A stretch of DNA of 64,000 nucleotides from Exobasidium rhododendri (taxonomy: Eukaryota; Basidiomycota; Exobasidiomycetes; Exobasidiales; Exobasidiaceae): positions 4,835,001 to 4,899,000 of the forward strand of contig CP110632.1 in NCBI GenBank assembly GCA_026210745.1. Direction: 5' to 3'. A program made the translations under genes and the position numbers. Numbering within the stretch: the stretch's first letter is position 1; every line of letters starts with the position of its first letter. Below the pieces are notes generated by a model. That model was not told the origin of the DNA, did not search any database, and was given only the letters and a program-made list of their open reading frames with translations. This document shows positions 50,909 through 62,483 of this stretch, piece by piece.

Positions 50909-52537
50909 TCACGCCGACAGCTTGGTCGACGTTTCGATGTACTGGAGCGCATTAGTGCCTGCCTCCAGTGCCTCCTTCACCAATCCACGCACATTGTCTC
51001 CCATGCTAAAGTCGGCCATGTCGCCCCGTGTATAGTTACGGATGCACCATATCTCCGTGTCTAGCAAAAATTCCCATTCGCCCTTCATGGCCCACGCAGT
51101 CGCATTGATGTATCGATCTTTGCTCTGCTTCTTGACGTCGAGGAAACCTCCATTGAACCACGCCGGTTTTCCCAGTGCCGACTCGTCTTCTTCCTTGTCG
51201 AAGAAGTGAAGTGGGTGCTCGGAGCAGAAGCCCTTTCCATGTGTAGCTTCCTCGCTTCCAATCGCACCCGCATAGTGACTGACAAAGTGGTACGGGATCT
51301 GGGCCAACTCGAATGCCAGCCAAAAGGTTTCCTTGTCGCCCCAGAATACGCGATACGTCGTCTGGTCCCGTATCTCACCCGAGTTTTGCCAGGCGGCGAA
51401 GAGAAGTGCAGAGAAGATTTCCATCCTACTCTTGTCCACGACGACAATCCCAGACTCTTGCTCGAAGATGCCCTTCTTGGTCCAGAAGTGTGATTTGGCA
51501 AGCCGTTCCGATGGACCTCTTGTCTGGAATTGATCAGCGAGGAACTCGTGGATGATGTGATCTGGTCCTTGACGCAGATGATCTCGATCGTGAAAGAAGA
51601 GCGTTCCGGTCCGCTTGTATCCCTCCACGTTGAAGAAGTCTTGTGGTCGCGAAAGGAAGACGGCGTCCGCATCTGCCAGAATCACCTCGGTCAAGTTCGT
51701 GGCAATCAGAGCAAAGGCCTTGAGTGCGAAGCCCTGCTTGTCCAGTCTTGTCAGATCTTTATCAAACAGGCCTCCCTTCTCCAAATCGATGGTGCGTACG
51801 TTGCGGAACGTTGTTGTCACATACGTACGCATCTCCTGCGGCAGGTCGTCCTCGCCGTAGTAGTACAGCTCGATGGGGTAGTTGCAACCGTGGACGTTGC
51901 GGACCGTGGCGATGAATTGCACACCAAAGATGAACTGGCTCTTGCCCATCGACATGACAATCCCGCGTGTAGCCCCCTTTGGCCCCGTGCGAGTGCCGTT
52001 CAGATAGCTCTCTCGAAGATGTTTGATGCCTGGGATGAATGGCCACAGGACCTCCTCAAAGTAGTCGAAATTCGGCAAGGTCGGGTCGGCGAGCAGGTGG
52101 CTATACATCTGCGTGCGAAGGCCCATCTCTGCGAATCCTGTCCTGTCGCGAGCTCGGACCGGGTGCGCGCTGATGAACTTGGCCCAGTGGTGCAAGAAGA
52201 AGGCCTCGTTGTTCCGAGCAATCCGGCCAGTCACATCCAATTCCTCACTCCGTGCCGTCCAGAGCAGAATGCATGCATACAGAAAGAGAAAGGCCGAGAT
52301 CAGCTTGACGTGGTACACCGTGACGAGACGCTCCTTCAGTAGACGCCTGTTCTCGATGAACCCATTCGTCGACCAGAATCGTCTCTTTTCCTTAGCTGAC
52401 GCTTTCTCTTGATGCGAGTTTGTCGTGCCGAGTGATGGTCTTCGCTGGGTGGTGACTTCGGTCTCATGTGGGCTAAAGTAATTGCACCGAGCAGCACCGT
52501 CCTTTCCCTCCTGTCGTGGTGAAGTATGGTGCATCAT
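50909..52537 (-). CDS. MNN1-type alpha-1,3-mannosyltransferase (GT71)
   Basis: Intronless, 542 aa. It has type II membrane topology: about 75 cytosolic residues, then the helix LISAFLFLYACILLWTA, then a luminal catalytic domain. The family is recognised by GIVMSMGKSQFIFGVQFIATV, YPIELYYYGEDDLP and the metal-binding D-x-D in TEVILADADAVFLSRPQDFF. Later blocks are GTLFFHDRD, QESGIVVVDKSR and ETFWLAFELAQIPYHFV. These Golgi enzymes transfer mannose from GDP-mannose onto protein-linked or other glycans. A paralog missing the D-x-D motif lies at the right end of the window, and three other glycan enzymes lie between them. Confidence 0.9.
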   Translation of the reverse strand: MMHHTSPRQEGKDGAARCNYFSPHETEVTTQRRPSLGTTNSHQEKASAKEKRRFWSTNGFIENRRLLKERLVTVYHVKLISAFLFLYACILLWTARSEELDVTGRIARNNEAFFLHHWAKFISAHPVRARDRTGFAEMGLRTQMYSHLLADPTLPNFDYFEEVLWPFIPGIKHLRESYLNGTRTGPKGATRGIVMSMGKSQFIFGVQFIATVRNVHGCNYPIELYYYGEDDLPQEMRTYVTTTFRNVRTIDLEKGGLFDKDLTRLDKQGFALKAFALIATNLTEVILADADAVFLSRPQDFFNVEGYKRTGTLFFHDRDHLRQGPDHIIHEFLADQFQTRGPSERLAKSHFWTKKGIFEQESGIVVVDKSRMEIFSALLFAAWQNSGEIRDQTTYRVFWGDKETFWLAFELAQIPYHFVSHYAGAIGSEEATHGKGFCSEHPLHFFDKEEDESALGKPAWFNGGFLDVKKQSKDRYINATAWAMKGEWEFLLDTEIWCIRNYTRGDMADFSMGDNVRGLVKEALEAGTNALQYIETSTKLSA

Positions 52538-54460
52538 GCTTGATTCAGTAGGGAGAGAGGAACAATGACGACGGGTTCTGACCCTTTGCTATCTTTCGAC
52601 CCAACATCCTCACTGCTTCTCATATTTGGTCAAATATTGTACTGTGGACTTTCTACCAGGGTCTCTTCTTCCTAAAGGGTCTAGCCATCCCGTTTCAGTC
52701 AATCTGTTTCAGGCATCGAACTTCCTATCTGCGCAGTAGAAAGAGACAATCTCCCATCCGCCACAATCCGTCCGTGAATGCAGAGATGAAGGTAAAGGGG
52801 GAGGGGCGCACGCCGGATCCATTAAACGCAGGCACAGGCCGTTGCTGGAGTTACTTGGCGAAGAGTGGAAACAGTAGTACGCCCCCTCCCCCCTTTCTCC
52901 CAAATAAGATTTCTTAAGCTCTACTTTTTGATTAAATTTTTTTATTTGTGATATGAATCTCAACTTTGATTTCCATTTTATCCCGTTCTTCACGCCCTCA
53001 ATTCATCCGACGGGCGGCCCCTGCAACCAACTCCACAAGTTCAAAACAGTCAAGAGAGAGACGCGTCCCCGTGGGAACTCACTTCTTGTTTGACCGTTGA
53101 CCGTATACGCACTTCAGATCGATATGCCCCTTCTGTAGAGAGCTGGATGTCACAAAAAATTCCTGGATCAATGCTACTTTTCTGAGAGCTCCATCAAGGT
53201 TTAGTCCCGGGCACACGCTGCGACTTTGCCCCGTTTCCGATATAGCACTACCGGTGGACGCACTGGCCGGGTAGTGATGAAACCCCCCTCCCATTGCAAC
53301 GGTAGAGTGTACATTATCACTGCAATTCACACGAGGACGCGGAATTATCGACGGATGCGGTAGTTTGCGAATGGAACGGAATTAAAAAGAAGCAACGGCG
53401 TACCCGCCCGCGCAGACTTCTAAACTCTAAGAAGTAGATTCTACTTGCCGCAAAATTTAATTCATATCAAATCTATCACTGAAATTTTTCAAGTCCCGAC
53501 GGAATCAATCAGTCGTGATCTCCATCTAATCTTCATGCGTCGAAGCCTTAAAATTAAACTTTTCCGGGCTGATGGATTTTCATTCATCCGTGCAATTCTG
53601 GGTGACGCGTGAGCTTAATTATTCGACTTGGCACGACGGTAGTGCGTGGAGGGAAAGAAGTGAAGAACACAATAAGAGCCAACGGTCAGTACAGTGCTGT
53701 GAGGAGAGCATTGATGAACTGTGATGAGCGGTGAGAAACGTTGCTCTGATCATCGCCGGATTGAATGCTGTTTCATGCACACCCAGAATACAAGGGGGGC
53801 ACGGCGAGAAGACAAGCTTCACGGCGCGTATTGCTCAGTAATTCGATGGCAAGGACCACTCTCTTTCCTCTCTTTCCTCTTTTTCGTCTTCTTATCTTTC
53901 CTTCACAAGAAATTGAATGAAAGATACGGGTTTGGTCGCATGCAGATTCGAATAGCACCGCATCCACCGTCGTCTCTTTGTTGCATTCATCGACGACCAC
54001 GTCATCGTTTTACCTACGTCTGATGTCCTACGATCGTAAACAGGCGTTCAAGACGGACGAACGGTGAAAATTCGGAACTTTCCACGCTTCGAATCTTCTT
54101 CATGACAGCATAGACTCCGTCAGACATGCGACATGAACGGGCATGTATCGAGCTAGTACTGCAGCACGAGATGAACAAACTAACATTAGATCGAATGCGA
54201 AAAGGAGGGACGAATAAGTCATCGTGCGGCCAAACAGTCTCATTTTCGCTCATCTCTGTAAAACGGCTCAAACGGAAAAAAAAAGTTTGCAAAGATATGA
54301 TTCAATCGATTTATGGGACTTTATATGTGAATAAAAATGAGGAGGCAGAGATAAGAAAAGTGAAATAGGGAAACATGAATAGTCCGTGATTGTGATGAGC
54401 TCTCTCTAACGTACATGTACATGTAACGCACGCTTGTATACGCACGCCCGTACGCACGCT
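52538..54460. other. 1.9 kb intergenic region
   Basis: No gene is supported. Small open frames on both strands have no motifs. AT-rich blocks occur near 52915-52985 and 53445-53560. The left end is the promoter of the GT71 gene; the right end is the 3' flank of the Cys-rich gene. Confidence 0.45.
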
Positions 54461-55252
54461 TCAGGCAACACATCGTCGACGAACACATTTGCCGCTTGCA
54501 CATCCCACGTTCTTGTAGCACGTACCACCACGCGCTTTCTGTTTGCCACAGTGTGCTCGTTCGCAGAAGGTGCCGGTGCCCGAACATTGAACACTCTGAG
54601 AGCACTTGTTTCCAATCGGGATTGTCTGGTCGCTTGTGCATTTGCTGTTGAAGCACGTTCCTGTAGTGCAGCCGTTGTCCTTGTAGCAGGACGAGCCAGT
54701 ATCAGTCGTGGCCAAGCACTGGTTTCGCGAGCAGTAGAGGCCAGTGACGCATTGAGTGGTTCCCGTGCAGTACGACCCAAGCTCGCCCGTGTCCGTCTGG
54801 GGCACACACTTGCCGGCGACGCAGTTTCCAGATTCGCACGCGGCATCACGCAAGCACTGCGTCGAGCCAAGTCCGGCGGGGCTGTTAACAAAAGAGAGGA
54901 AAAGTGAGGAAAGGCTGATGAGTACTCCCGACTATAATGTAATAGTGACATGGGTTTACACTCACTCTCTGCATCGTCCGTTGTAGCAGTTTCCCGTCGT
55001 ACATTGCACGTCTCTCTGACAGCCTGTACCAAGGGTGAGCGTTCCTGTGGAGGTGGGAGCAGTCGTGGTGGTGGTGGTGGTGGGCGGGACAGAGTTCTGT
55101 CGAGCTTCTAGGTCACGCTGATGCCACTTGAGTGCAGTGTCGCCGCGTCCCTGTAGTGAGCCGTCAAAGTCCTCGAAACCTCCACTGGCGAGGGAGGCTG
55201 TGGCAAAGACTGCACAGGTGGCGAGGAGGAAGGTCACCGTGAGGATCTTCAT
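54461..55252 (-). CDS. Secreted Cys-rich repeat protein
   Basis: Model, minus strand: exons 54966-55252 and 54461-54881, 235 aa. A signal peptide (ILTVTFLLATCAVFATASL) is followed by a Thr-rich linker (TTTTTTTAPTSTGT) and then about five repeats of a Cys pattern such as GTGCQRDVQCTTGNCYNGRC, SSCYKDNGCTTGTCFNSKC and GTCYKNVGCASGKCVRRRC. The repeat, roughly C-x5-C-x4-C-x4-C, resembles EB or Dickkopf-like modules seen in many secreted eukaryotic proteins. The intron splits the second module. A dibasic-like site (EARQ) precedes the linker. It is probably an extracellular or wall-associated protein; function is unknown. Confidence 0.8.
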
Positions 55253-56054
55253 CGTTTGCAGTGGAGGGTGGAGGAAATGGAGGAATCGAGGGGGGATCGG
55301 AAGAGGTCTTGTTGATGGGATCGGGGAAAGTGTCTGCGTGGGAGGAAGTGGTGAAGAAGAGAGGCTTCAAGGGGGCGAAGACACGACGGCCACTTTTAAA
55401 CAGTGTATAGCTCCGTGACGAGGTCGTTTGGAGCCCTTTTTCTTCACGAAGGGTCGAGACTGCTGAGGCACCGCATGTAGTCCCTTCGGTGATTTATCGT
55501 TGAGTGCAAGGAAATAGTTCAATCCCAGTGAGACAGGGAGGCCGTCAACTTCCTCTCTTCCCCCTCCTTGGCAACAGACCGAAAAGCGACGTGGTGAAGA
55601 GTGAGTCCGTTCGAGACGAGCGCAAGCACAAGCAGTCCAGGGTTCGCGCGTGGCCCACATCCAGAAAAAGGAATGGAGGAAGAGGAAAGAAGATTCAATC
55701 TATTTCTAATGTTTCATACGCGCGCGCGCCGAAATCAGACTTTACGGAATCCTCCCACGCTCGTACGAACTCCTCAGGCCAGACATCCTGGGTTTCATTC
55801 CTTCATCACGGGCAACGTCTCGATCCGTCGTAAAGTAGTGATTGAGTGATTGATTGATTGACGAACGTTGGATGGCGGGGACGAAGAAGTCAGAGCCTGT
55901 TTCAGCTTTAAGCTTTTTTCCGAGCGGCACGGCCCTGATAAGAGGGACACGTTAGAAAAAAGAGTGATCGAGCGCTCTCTCCACCACCAGTCCCCTCTCC
56001 ATCACTACTTCTATTCTGATCATACGGACCATGTCTGCCGAATACTGATCCAAG
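55253..56054. other. Divergent promoter region
   Basis: This 800 bp lies between the Cys-rich protein gene (minus) and the acyltransferase gene (plus). Short open frames on both strands have no motif. Nothing else is seen. Confidence 0.45.
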
Positions 56055-57376
56055 ATGATCATGTTCAGATCGGCCTCGCACGACATGGAGCGCAACTTCC
56101 AGGAAAAGGAAGGTCTGCTGCCTCAAGTCGCTCGAAGAGACAGCCACAAAGGCGCAACGTCGTCGTCCCTGTTGACGTCCGTAGGGAAGATCACGTTCGC
56201 GCCTGCCTTGGAAGGCCTTCGAGGCATCGCTGTGATGCTCGTCATGATCTCCCACGTTATGCCTGGAAAAGACATGCTTGGCACTTTGGGTGTCGGCGTC
56301 TTCTTTGTCCTGTCTGGCTTTCTCATCACCGGTGTTCTCGTATCAAGTCTGGTGAGTGCACCTCCGTCTTCTTGAAAAGAAGAGTTCCTCACTGACACAC
56401 CTCAATAACATGAAAGGAGAAGCAGCGCGCGGGTAATTCTCGCCAGGAAGATCAGTCCACGTCGAAGGTCACAAATGACCGGAATGGATTCGTGACACTG
56501 CGCAGGGCATTCGCCTTCCTGCCGCGCTTCTACATGGACCGTTTTGTGCGCCTGACTGCCGCTTTACTCTTTGTAGTGGTCTCCATCACGGTGCTCTGCC
56601 TCCAAGTCGGTGTGCCTAAGAACGTCATCATCCCCGACGCCCTCTCCGCCTTCTTCTACGTGCACAACTACTATCCCGTACTGGAGGACAACAAAAACCT
56701 CATGCGGCCGGGAATGTTTCTGAATACGTGGTCTCTCGCCGTCGAGGAGCAGTTCTACATCTTCTGGTCTCTCTTTATCCCCGTGCTAGAGGGCACCACA
56801 ATGAAGCGAAGGGCAATCATCCTCTCTATTCTTATTGGCTCGAGCTTCTCTGTCAGGTTCTACAGTGGATACGCCTTTCTTGGCCCAAACATGCACGGCA
56901 TCGACTATCGATTCGCCTGGTCGTCGAACGTGTGGAAGATGTTCATTGGATGCAGTGCGAGACTCTTACCGTGCCCGTCGTTCAGCCTAAAGAGGACGTC
57001 TGGCATACTTTGTACCTTGATACTAGGTCTGCTCATCTATGTGTGGGGCTGGGGTCTCGTCAAGATCAACTACGACTACAGAACGGAGGGCGCTTGGCTC
57101 GAAGTGTGGACCAGTATCATCGTCTTAGGCGTCATCTTAGGCTCCTTGTCCGGCAACGTTCTACTCGACAACGCTTTCCTGCGATTTGCGGGCAGGATCA
57201 GCTATTCGTGGTACCTTTGGCAATTTCCTTTACAGGCGTTCGCGGGGTGGCCTGTGGGTAATTGGGCGCCGACCGGTCTTGCCTTCACGATCGCCACCTT
57301 TTCCACGTTCATCATCGAGGAGCCTTTCCGCAACAAGTACAGGGAGATCTTGCGCAACAGATCGCACACCAAATGA
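56055..57376 (+). CDS. Acyltransferase-3 family (OafA/YrhL-like) membrane O-acyltransferase
   Basis: Model: join(56055-56351, 56417-57376), 418 aa. The N-terminal catalytic region has the family blocks APALEGLRGIAVMLVMISHV (the conserved R-G-I/L-A-V and His) and GVGVFFVLSGFLITGVL. RFYMDRFVRLTAALLF and MFLNTWSLAVEEQFYIFW (with the conserved W-S-L-x-x-E-x-x-F) follow. About ten membrane helices are present. These proteins move acetyl or other acyl groups from the cytosol onto sugars of polysaccharides or glycolipids. The ATG at 56055 is preferred, with 56061 the only near alternative. It sits among glycosyltransferases, so modifying the same glycan is a reasonable but unproven guess. Confidence 0.88.
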
Positions 57377-57542
57377 TTCTCTACACTTTTTCCCCTTTCC
57401 TCGTAGTCACCGTGTAACACCATGCTCAAAATGATATCTGTAGCTGCATCAGTACTTGAAGAGGGTGTGTTGTGTGTCTTTATATTCAGTCCTTCATCAG
57501 AAATAGAGGAGATGCTACATATATAAGAGATAGGGAGAGAGA

Positions 57543-59273
57543 CTAGTCCCCCAATGCGCCAAATTCAAGGAGGAGGCGGTAGTAGTAGATGGTAAGGTCG
57601 ACAATACGCAGAGACTGTTCTGACCAGCTCCGACTCGATGCGGCAATCAGCTCTGCATACTTCTGGCCTTTCTCGTCGTTGATAAAGTAGTCGAGCAGCT
57701 CGGGAATCTCTTGCAGCTTAACACTGATCGGAATGTAGTGAAGCCACGGTATGAGTCGCTCATTGTGCCACTCGTCCCAGATCGTACTCTTGAACACGAC
57801 CGAATTCGTCCCGAGGAGGTGATAGAAGCGACAAGACATGCTTTGACCGTCCGAGTCAAAGAGAAACTTATGCTCGTAAGCGGACACGGGCAATTTCAAT
57901 TCTGCCAAACCGACTTTCTCCTTGAGTGCTTTGCAGAGTTGCTTATCGCAGTTGTTGTACTTGCTGATCCTGGCATCGAATGTTTCAGGACCAAGCCGAC
58001 TGAGTGACCTGGCTGTGGAGGAGGACATTCCCTTGGGTACTTCACTCGGCGACGCACGTATCTGGGCCGACATGTCCGACAACCACTGCAGGTAGCGAAC
58101 CAGTCGAATTCGGTGAGACGTCGTCCAATTCTTCTTTGTCATCTGTTGACCAGTCGATGATCCGCGCCAATAGAGCGAACTCTTCTTTTCTGTGAACGGC
58201 TTCTTGTCACGATAGTCGAACAAGCGCCAGTCTTTGCTTGCGTAGCACACGTTCGGGACGAGTATGTCCTGGAACGTCGACAGCTTGGCACGAGAAAGCA
58301 TCGGAACCAGATCCTCCGTCGGCCGGAACTGATTGGGCGCGTTGAAAAAGCCATGATACGGCTCGAGATGCTGCCTTCCGCGACAGATGTCGTCCGTGCT
58401 GTGACGACGCAAGCGCAGGTATCTCCTGCTATCTGAGCATGTCGACGTGATAAAGGGCCACGTCGACTGTTGTGAGTAGTCGAGATAGTCGACATTCGTC
58501 TTGTTCGAGCGGTTCTGATCGGATGCGCGCACGCGAGGCTCTGCGTACCAATTGAAGAGCACGTCTAGGTTCGGCAATCTATCGACGATCGGCTCTAGGA
58601 CCATCTCCAGCGTATAAGCACTCAAGGCGCCTGTGCTTCGAGGCCCATCCACCGTGAGCGTGCCGTTGAGGACACGAATGCTGCCGAGCTGTCCTGTGGG
58701 CCAACTTGCTTTTGCAGCTGTCAATCGCTGCTTCAACCACGCCTGTGAGTAACCGCGGAAGGGCGTCAAGTCGATGTCGATCTGATCGTAGTCGTCGATG
58801 ATGGTGGCGTTGTGATGGAGCGCATACGCGGCCCATGCTCGAAAGCCAGAAGGAGGCGACCGTTTGTAGCGTTTGATGTAGTTGCGTTCCGCTTCCTCGG
58901 GCGTCTTAGATTGTCGTTTCATCATCGAGTTAAAGTGGCTGATCGCCGTTTCGATGTTGCAGCCAATCTTGGAGCCCTTGTCGAACGTGTTCTTCACCTT
59001 GCAGATGTGATTGTGTGATGCATTCGACACGGACAGATGCGTATTCTGTGACACAAGTGCATACTTGATGTAGAGGAGGAAAAACAGCGCACTACAGAGC
59101 GCTACAGCGCCGTATCGGAAGCGAGAGTAGCTGCGTTTCTTGCTGCGATCGCTTCGTAGTCGCCAGTGCACGCCCAGCGATGCCTGCTCTTCATTCTCCT
59201 CGAGGCCGGCCTTCTTTCTACGGAGCAGGGACATTGTATGTTGTGGGGATGCGTGTAAACGTTGGCTTGTCAA
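57543..59273 (-). CDS. GT90 / CAP10-like xylosyltransferase-type glycosyltransferase
   Basis: Intronless, 576 aa (a second ATG at 59234 would give 563). It has type II topology with the membrane helix GAVALCSALFFLLYIKYALV near residue 54. The C-terminal third carries the GT90 signature: YEHKFLFDSDGQSMSCRFYH, then LLGTNSVVFKSTIWDEWHNE and RLIPWLHYIPI. KSSLYWRGSSTGQQM is another typical block. GT90 members include the Cryptococcus capsule protein Cap10 and the beta-1,2-xylosyltransferase Cxt1, which add xylose to mannose-containing glycans in the Golgi; others add glucose. The neighbours (two GT71 genes and an XPT1-like phosphotransferase) fit a mannose/xylose glycan pathway. Confidence 0.88.
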   Translation of the reverse strand: MTSQRLHASPQHTMSLLRRKKAGLEENEEQASLGVHWRLRSDRSKKRSYSRFRYGAVALCSALFFLLYIKYALVSQNTHLSVSNASHNHICKVKNTFDKGSKIGCNIETAISHFNSMMKRQSKTPEEAERNYIKRYKRSPPSGFRAWAAYALHHNATIIDDYDQIDIDLTPFRGYSQAWLKQRLTAAKASWPTGQLGSIRVLNGTLTVDGPRSTGALSAYTLEMVLEPIVDRLPNLDVLFNWYAEPRVRASDQNRSNKTNVDYLDYSQQSTWPFITSTCSDSRRYLRLRRHSTDDICRGRQHLEPYHGFFNAPNQFRPTEDLVPMLSRAKLSTFQDILVPNVCYASKDWRLFDYRDKKPFTEKKSSLYWRGSSTGQQMTKKNWTTSHRIRLVRYLQWLSDMSAQIRASPSEVPKGMSSSTARSLSRLGPETFDARISKYNNCDKQLCKALKEKVGLAELKLPVSAYEHKFLFDSDGQSMSCRFYHLLGTNSVVFKSTIWDEWHNERLIPWLHYIPISVKLQEIPELLDYFINDEKGQKYAELIAASSRSWSEQSLRIVDLTIYYYRLLLEFGALGD

Positions 59274-59879
59274 GTCTTCTTAGTATAAGCAGCTATCCCT
59301 CCGCGTGCGCGTCGTTCTGATAGGCAAACATCTCTGTTCTCGACTCTGTTTCGATGCGGCGCGGTGCCGTGCGCTTCACAATGATGCAAAACATGGGAGG
59401 GAATCTAAAACCTTAATTAGCCCGTGTTTTCTGCATTGGGACAATCAGTGCAGATGTTCGTGCGCACAGATCATTTCTCATTATCCAAATTTTAGCGCGA
59501 ACAACGGCATTCAACTTCTTACAAATTGACACGCTCCACACATTCCGGAATGTAGTTGCTAATTAAGACTCTTGAGACTTGACTTTTGCCAAGGCGGTGG
59601 TGATGTTGATTAGCGTTGTCAGCTCTGTCGTTACTTTTTCAGTTGTATTTGTTGGGAGGGAATCGATAAGTGCTTGTTACGGACTGTTTGCGTGCCGGGA
59701 AGAGAGTGCGTCAAGTCCTTCACAACGGCCGCCCCTATCGGACAAATTTCTCTCCCCTCTACAGGTTGGCCGATGTCTACACACTCTACAGTGCCTCTGC
59801 AGAGAGTGTTCCCCGATCGCTTGAAAAGAGACAAGGCATAAAGCGCAACAAGTCTCTCGGGTAGACCACCACAATCAAC
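59274..59879. promoter_or_regulatory. Divergent promoter shared by GT90 and Stealth phosphotransferase genes
   Basis: The 606 bp between the two start codons holds no gene. It is the only upstream DNA for both glycan-modifying genes, so co-regulation is possible. No clear TATA box was chosen. Confidence 0.35.
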
Positions 59880-62385
59880 ATGGTGCAAGCAAAGATCACC
59901 GTCCTTCTAATCGTGCTGGGCGTGTGTACGTTCCTCGTCCTATGCAACAGGCGCCTCGAGGATGTCAAGGTGGTGGCGCGGTACGTCGGCGTGAGGGAAG
60001 AGTCATCAGTCTGGGATCTGGAGGGACCCGCACTCTTTCCTGCCACTCTGAAGCTGGACGCGGCGGCATCAGGGCAACGGACGATCGCATCGAGCACCTT
60101 TGATGACCGCTGCACAGTATACCTTGTATCCACGGGAGATCCTTGTCCGAACACGACCACTACGAAGACGGACATCGACCTTATCTGGAATTGGGACCAG
60201 CGATGGCAGTGAGTGACAGGCGATGCAGAAAAGGTTGTGTGAGGCGTGCAACTGAATCAAATATTGCTCCATCACAGAAATAGGCCCGACGACTGGCTGC
60301 CAAAGTCGATGCGCTCGGCACGACGGTACCTGGGAGACACCCGTTCCTTCCACCTCTTCACGCCAGATGCCGCGACCACCTCGGATGTCGTCAGCGATCG
60401 ACCATTCTTCCTGGACGAGCAATCGAGACCGAGGCGTGGTGTGATTCCTGCATGGACAGACGCCTCTCGTAGGGCGACCTCCTCTTCTACTCCTCTAATC
60501 TTGGACCACTACTGGAACGCCGCATGCAAGACCTCGAAGGATCACCAACCTCCTCGCGTCGGCTCACGGTTGAGTCCAGCAAGAGCGAACCTCAGCCTGG
60601 GACAGCTGTACGGGATCGTGTGCAAAGAGAAGTTATTCCCTATCATCAATCAGATGGCGACACTGCTCCTGTTGGGCAAGCAGGACACACTGTCGGATAC
60701 TTTCCTAGTGGTGGTATGTGTTCCTTACCCAAAAAAGCTCATCTTCCTCTCACTCACCCGACACTGCCTTTCCTTTGCCCCCTTTACAGCAAGATCATCA
60801 CTTCTTCGCTAAAGCCCTCTCGCTGAGCGACTTTGTCAGCCCGCTGTATGGCATGATCTTCCGCTTCGGGAACATTCTAATCGAGTCGAAGAGAGAGGAG
60901 CCAGCAGAGGCTTCATACACAAGCGCGTGAGTGGTGATTAATGTCATTGACAGGGAAGGAGGTCTTGCAAAAGAGAGCCGCTACTGATTCACTTCTCCCC
61001 GGACATCATCAGAGCCGAGCTGGCCAATACCATGCTCAGCAGGCGGTTCGGCTTCCGGGCGCGGTACAAGCTGCTAGACGCCCCGATGGTGTTGCAGTCG
61101 TCTATACTGAGGGAGATCGAGAATACGTGGAGTGCAGAGTGGATGGCGTCCTTGCACGATAAAGAGAAACAACTGGCCGTCTTTGATCTGGCTTTTCTTT
61201 TTCCAAATTACGTCGTCGAACGCCACAGAGAAGCACTGCTCTGGTCCTTCTTCATCGCACGATCGGATGTCGACGGCGACGGAACATACTCGGAGACGGA
61301 GCTCGATCAGATGAAGAAGGACATGGGCTTACAGGGGGACGTGGTGCCGACCGAGAAGAAGGTGCTGCTCTCGCGGAGACATTCACCCGTTCGCCAGACC
61401 GACAGGCTGCAGGAAGGGCTTGATAGAACAAGCAACTCGATGATGACATCGACGCAGGTCGTCTTCACCAGCTTGGACGGATTCTCGCCCGCGCCTCACC
61501 TTGACACCGTGAGCACTGACAGCGCCAAGATGACGGAAGCGTGCGTGATATCTTCGCACTGCTTTGCGCCGCTCTTCACGGACAAAGAAGACATGAGGCT
61601 ATCAGCGCAAGCCTTGTACCGTCGTTTTGCCAGCGTTCAGTGGCAGTGCGGCGATTGCTGTGAGTGTCGAGTCAGGGAAAAGAAGAGGGGAAAAGGATAG
61701 TCCTTCACTGATATCCCCCATTGCCACTCTTGACGCAGTGATCGCCCACCTGACGAAGATGTCGGGAGAGACTGGACTGGAGGCCTTTCTTCCCGAGGCG
61801 AGCCTGAACATGCCCGGACAAATTCATTCCAGTGATCATCCACTTGATCCCGTCCTTCCCTTGAGGAAGAATTTCGATCTAGTCGACTACTCCCTCACGA
61901 ACGTGGCCAAGACAATCAAGTGGGGCGGCCTAAATCGCAGACTGTTCGTCGCCCATCTGATTAATCGGTACAAGTACCTTGTTGCGCACGGTAAGTCTTT
62001 CCCGTACTTTACATAGCATGATCGAAGATGCTGATCTCTCTCTCTCTCTCTCTACCAGGTCAAAGCCATGGTGAGGTAGCTATCGTGTCAGTGGAAAGAG
62101 AAGAGGAGGTGATCATGCTGCAAGGGCTACTACGAGCATGGCCACCTGCCATATTGTGAGTGGACATAGACTGAGCATCAGACGAATCCTGCGCTGAACT
62201 TTTCCCCTTTTACAAATATCAGCGCCGTAGGAAGGTGCGTCTGTGATATGACGTGGTATGTACTGCTTACTCCACTGACACATATCCCGCTACTCTCCCT
62301 CTCCCCTCCCAGTCAAACGGCACACCCTCGCTTCCAGAACGTCCTCGATGAATTCTTTCCGCATCCGCTCCCCTTTGAAGTGTAG
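59880..62385 (+). CDS. Stealth-family sugar-phosphate transferase with EF-hand (XPT1/GNPTAB-like)
   Basis: Model: join(59880-60208, 60278-60713, 60790-60926, 61013-61659, 61739-61990, 62059-62155, 62223-62234, 62313-62385), 660 aa. A signal anchor (ITVLLIVLGVCTFLVLC) begins a type II protein. Conserved region 1 is DIDLIWNWDQRW. Region 2 spans FPIINQMATLLLLGKQDTLSDTF to QDHHFFAKALSLSDFVSPLYG, where the usual N-D-D is Q-D-H. Region 3 is ANTMLSRRFGFRARY. An EF-hand loop DVDGDGTYSETE follows, as in GNPTAB. The C-terminal HPRFQNVLDEFFPHPLPFE is typical. Cryptococcus Xpt1 transfers xylose-phosphate to mannose; GNPTAB transfers GlcNAc-phosphate. The 12-base exon 62223-62234 is tentative but restores the expected end. 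Confidence 0.82.
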
Positions 62386-62483
62386 CAAAACAAAAGAACA
62401 TTTAAAGACGTAAGACGATGACACACGTACATTGCACCCTGAAGCCACGCAATACAGATGAGAGAAAAAGAACCCGTACACAT

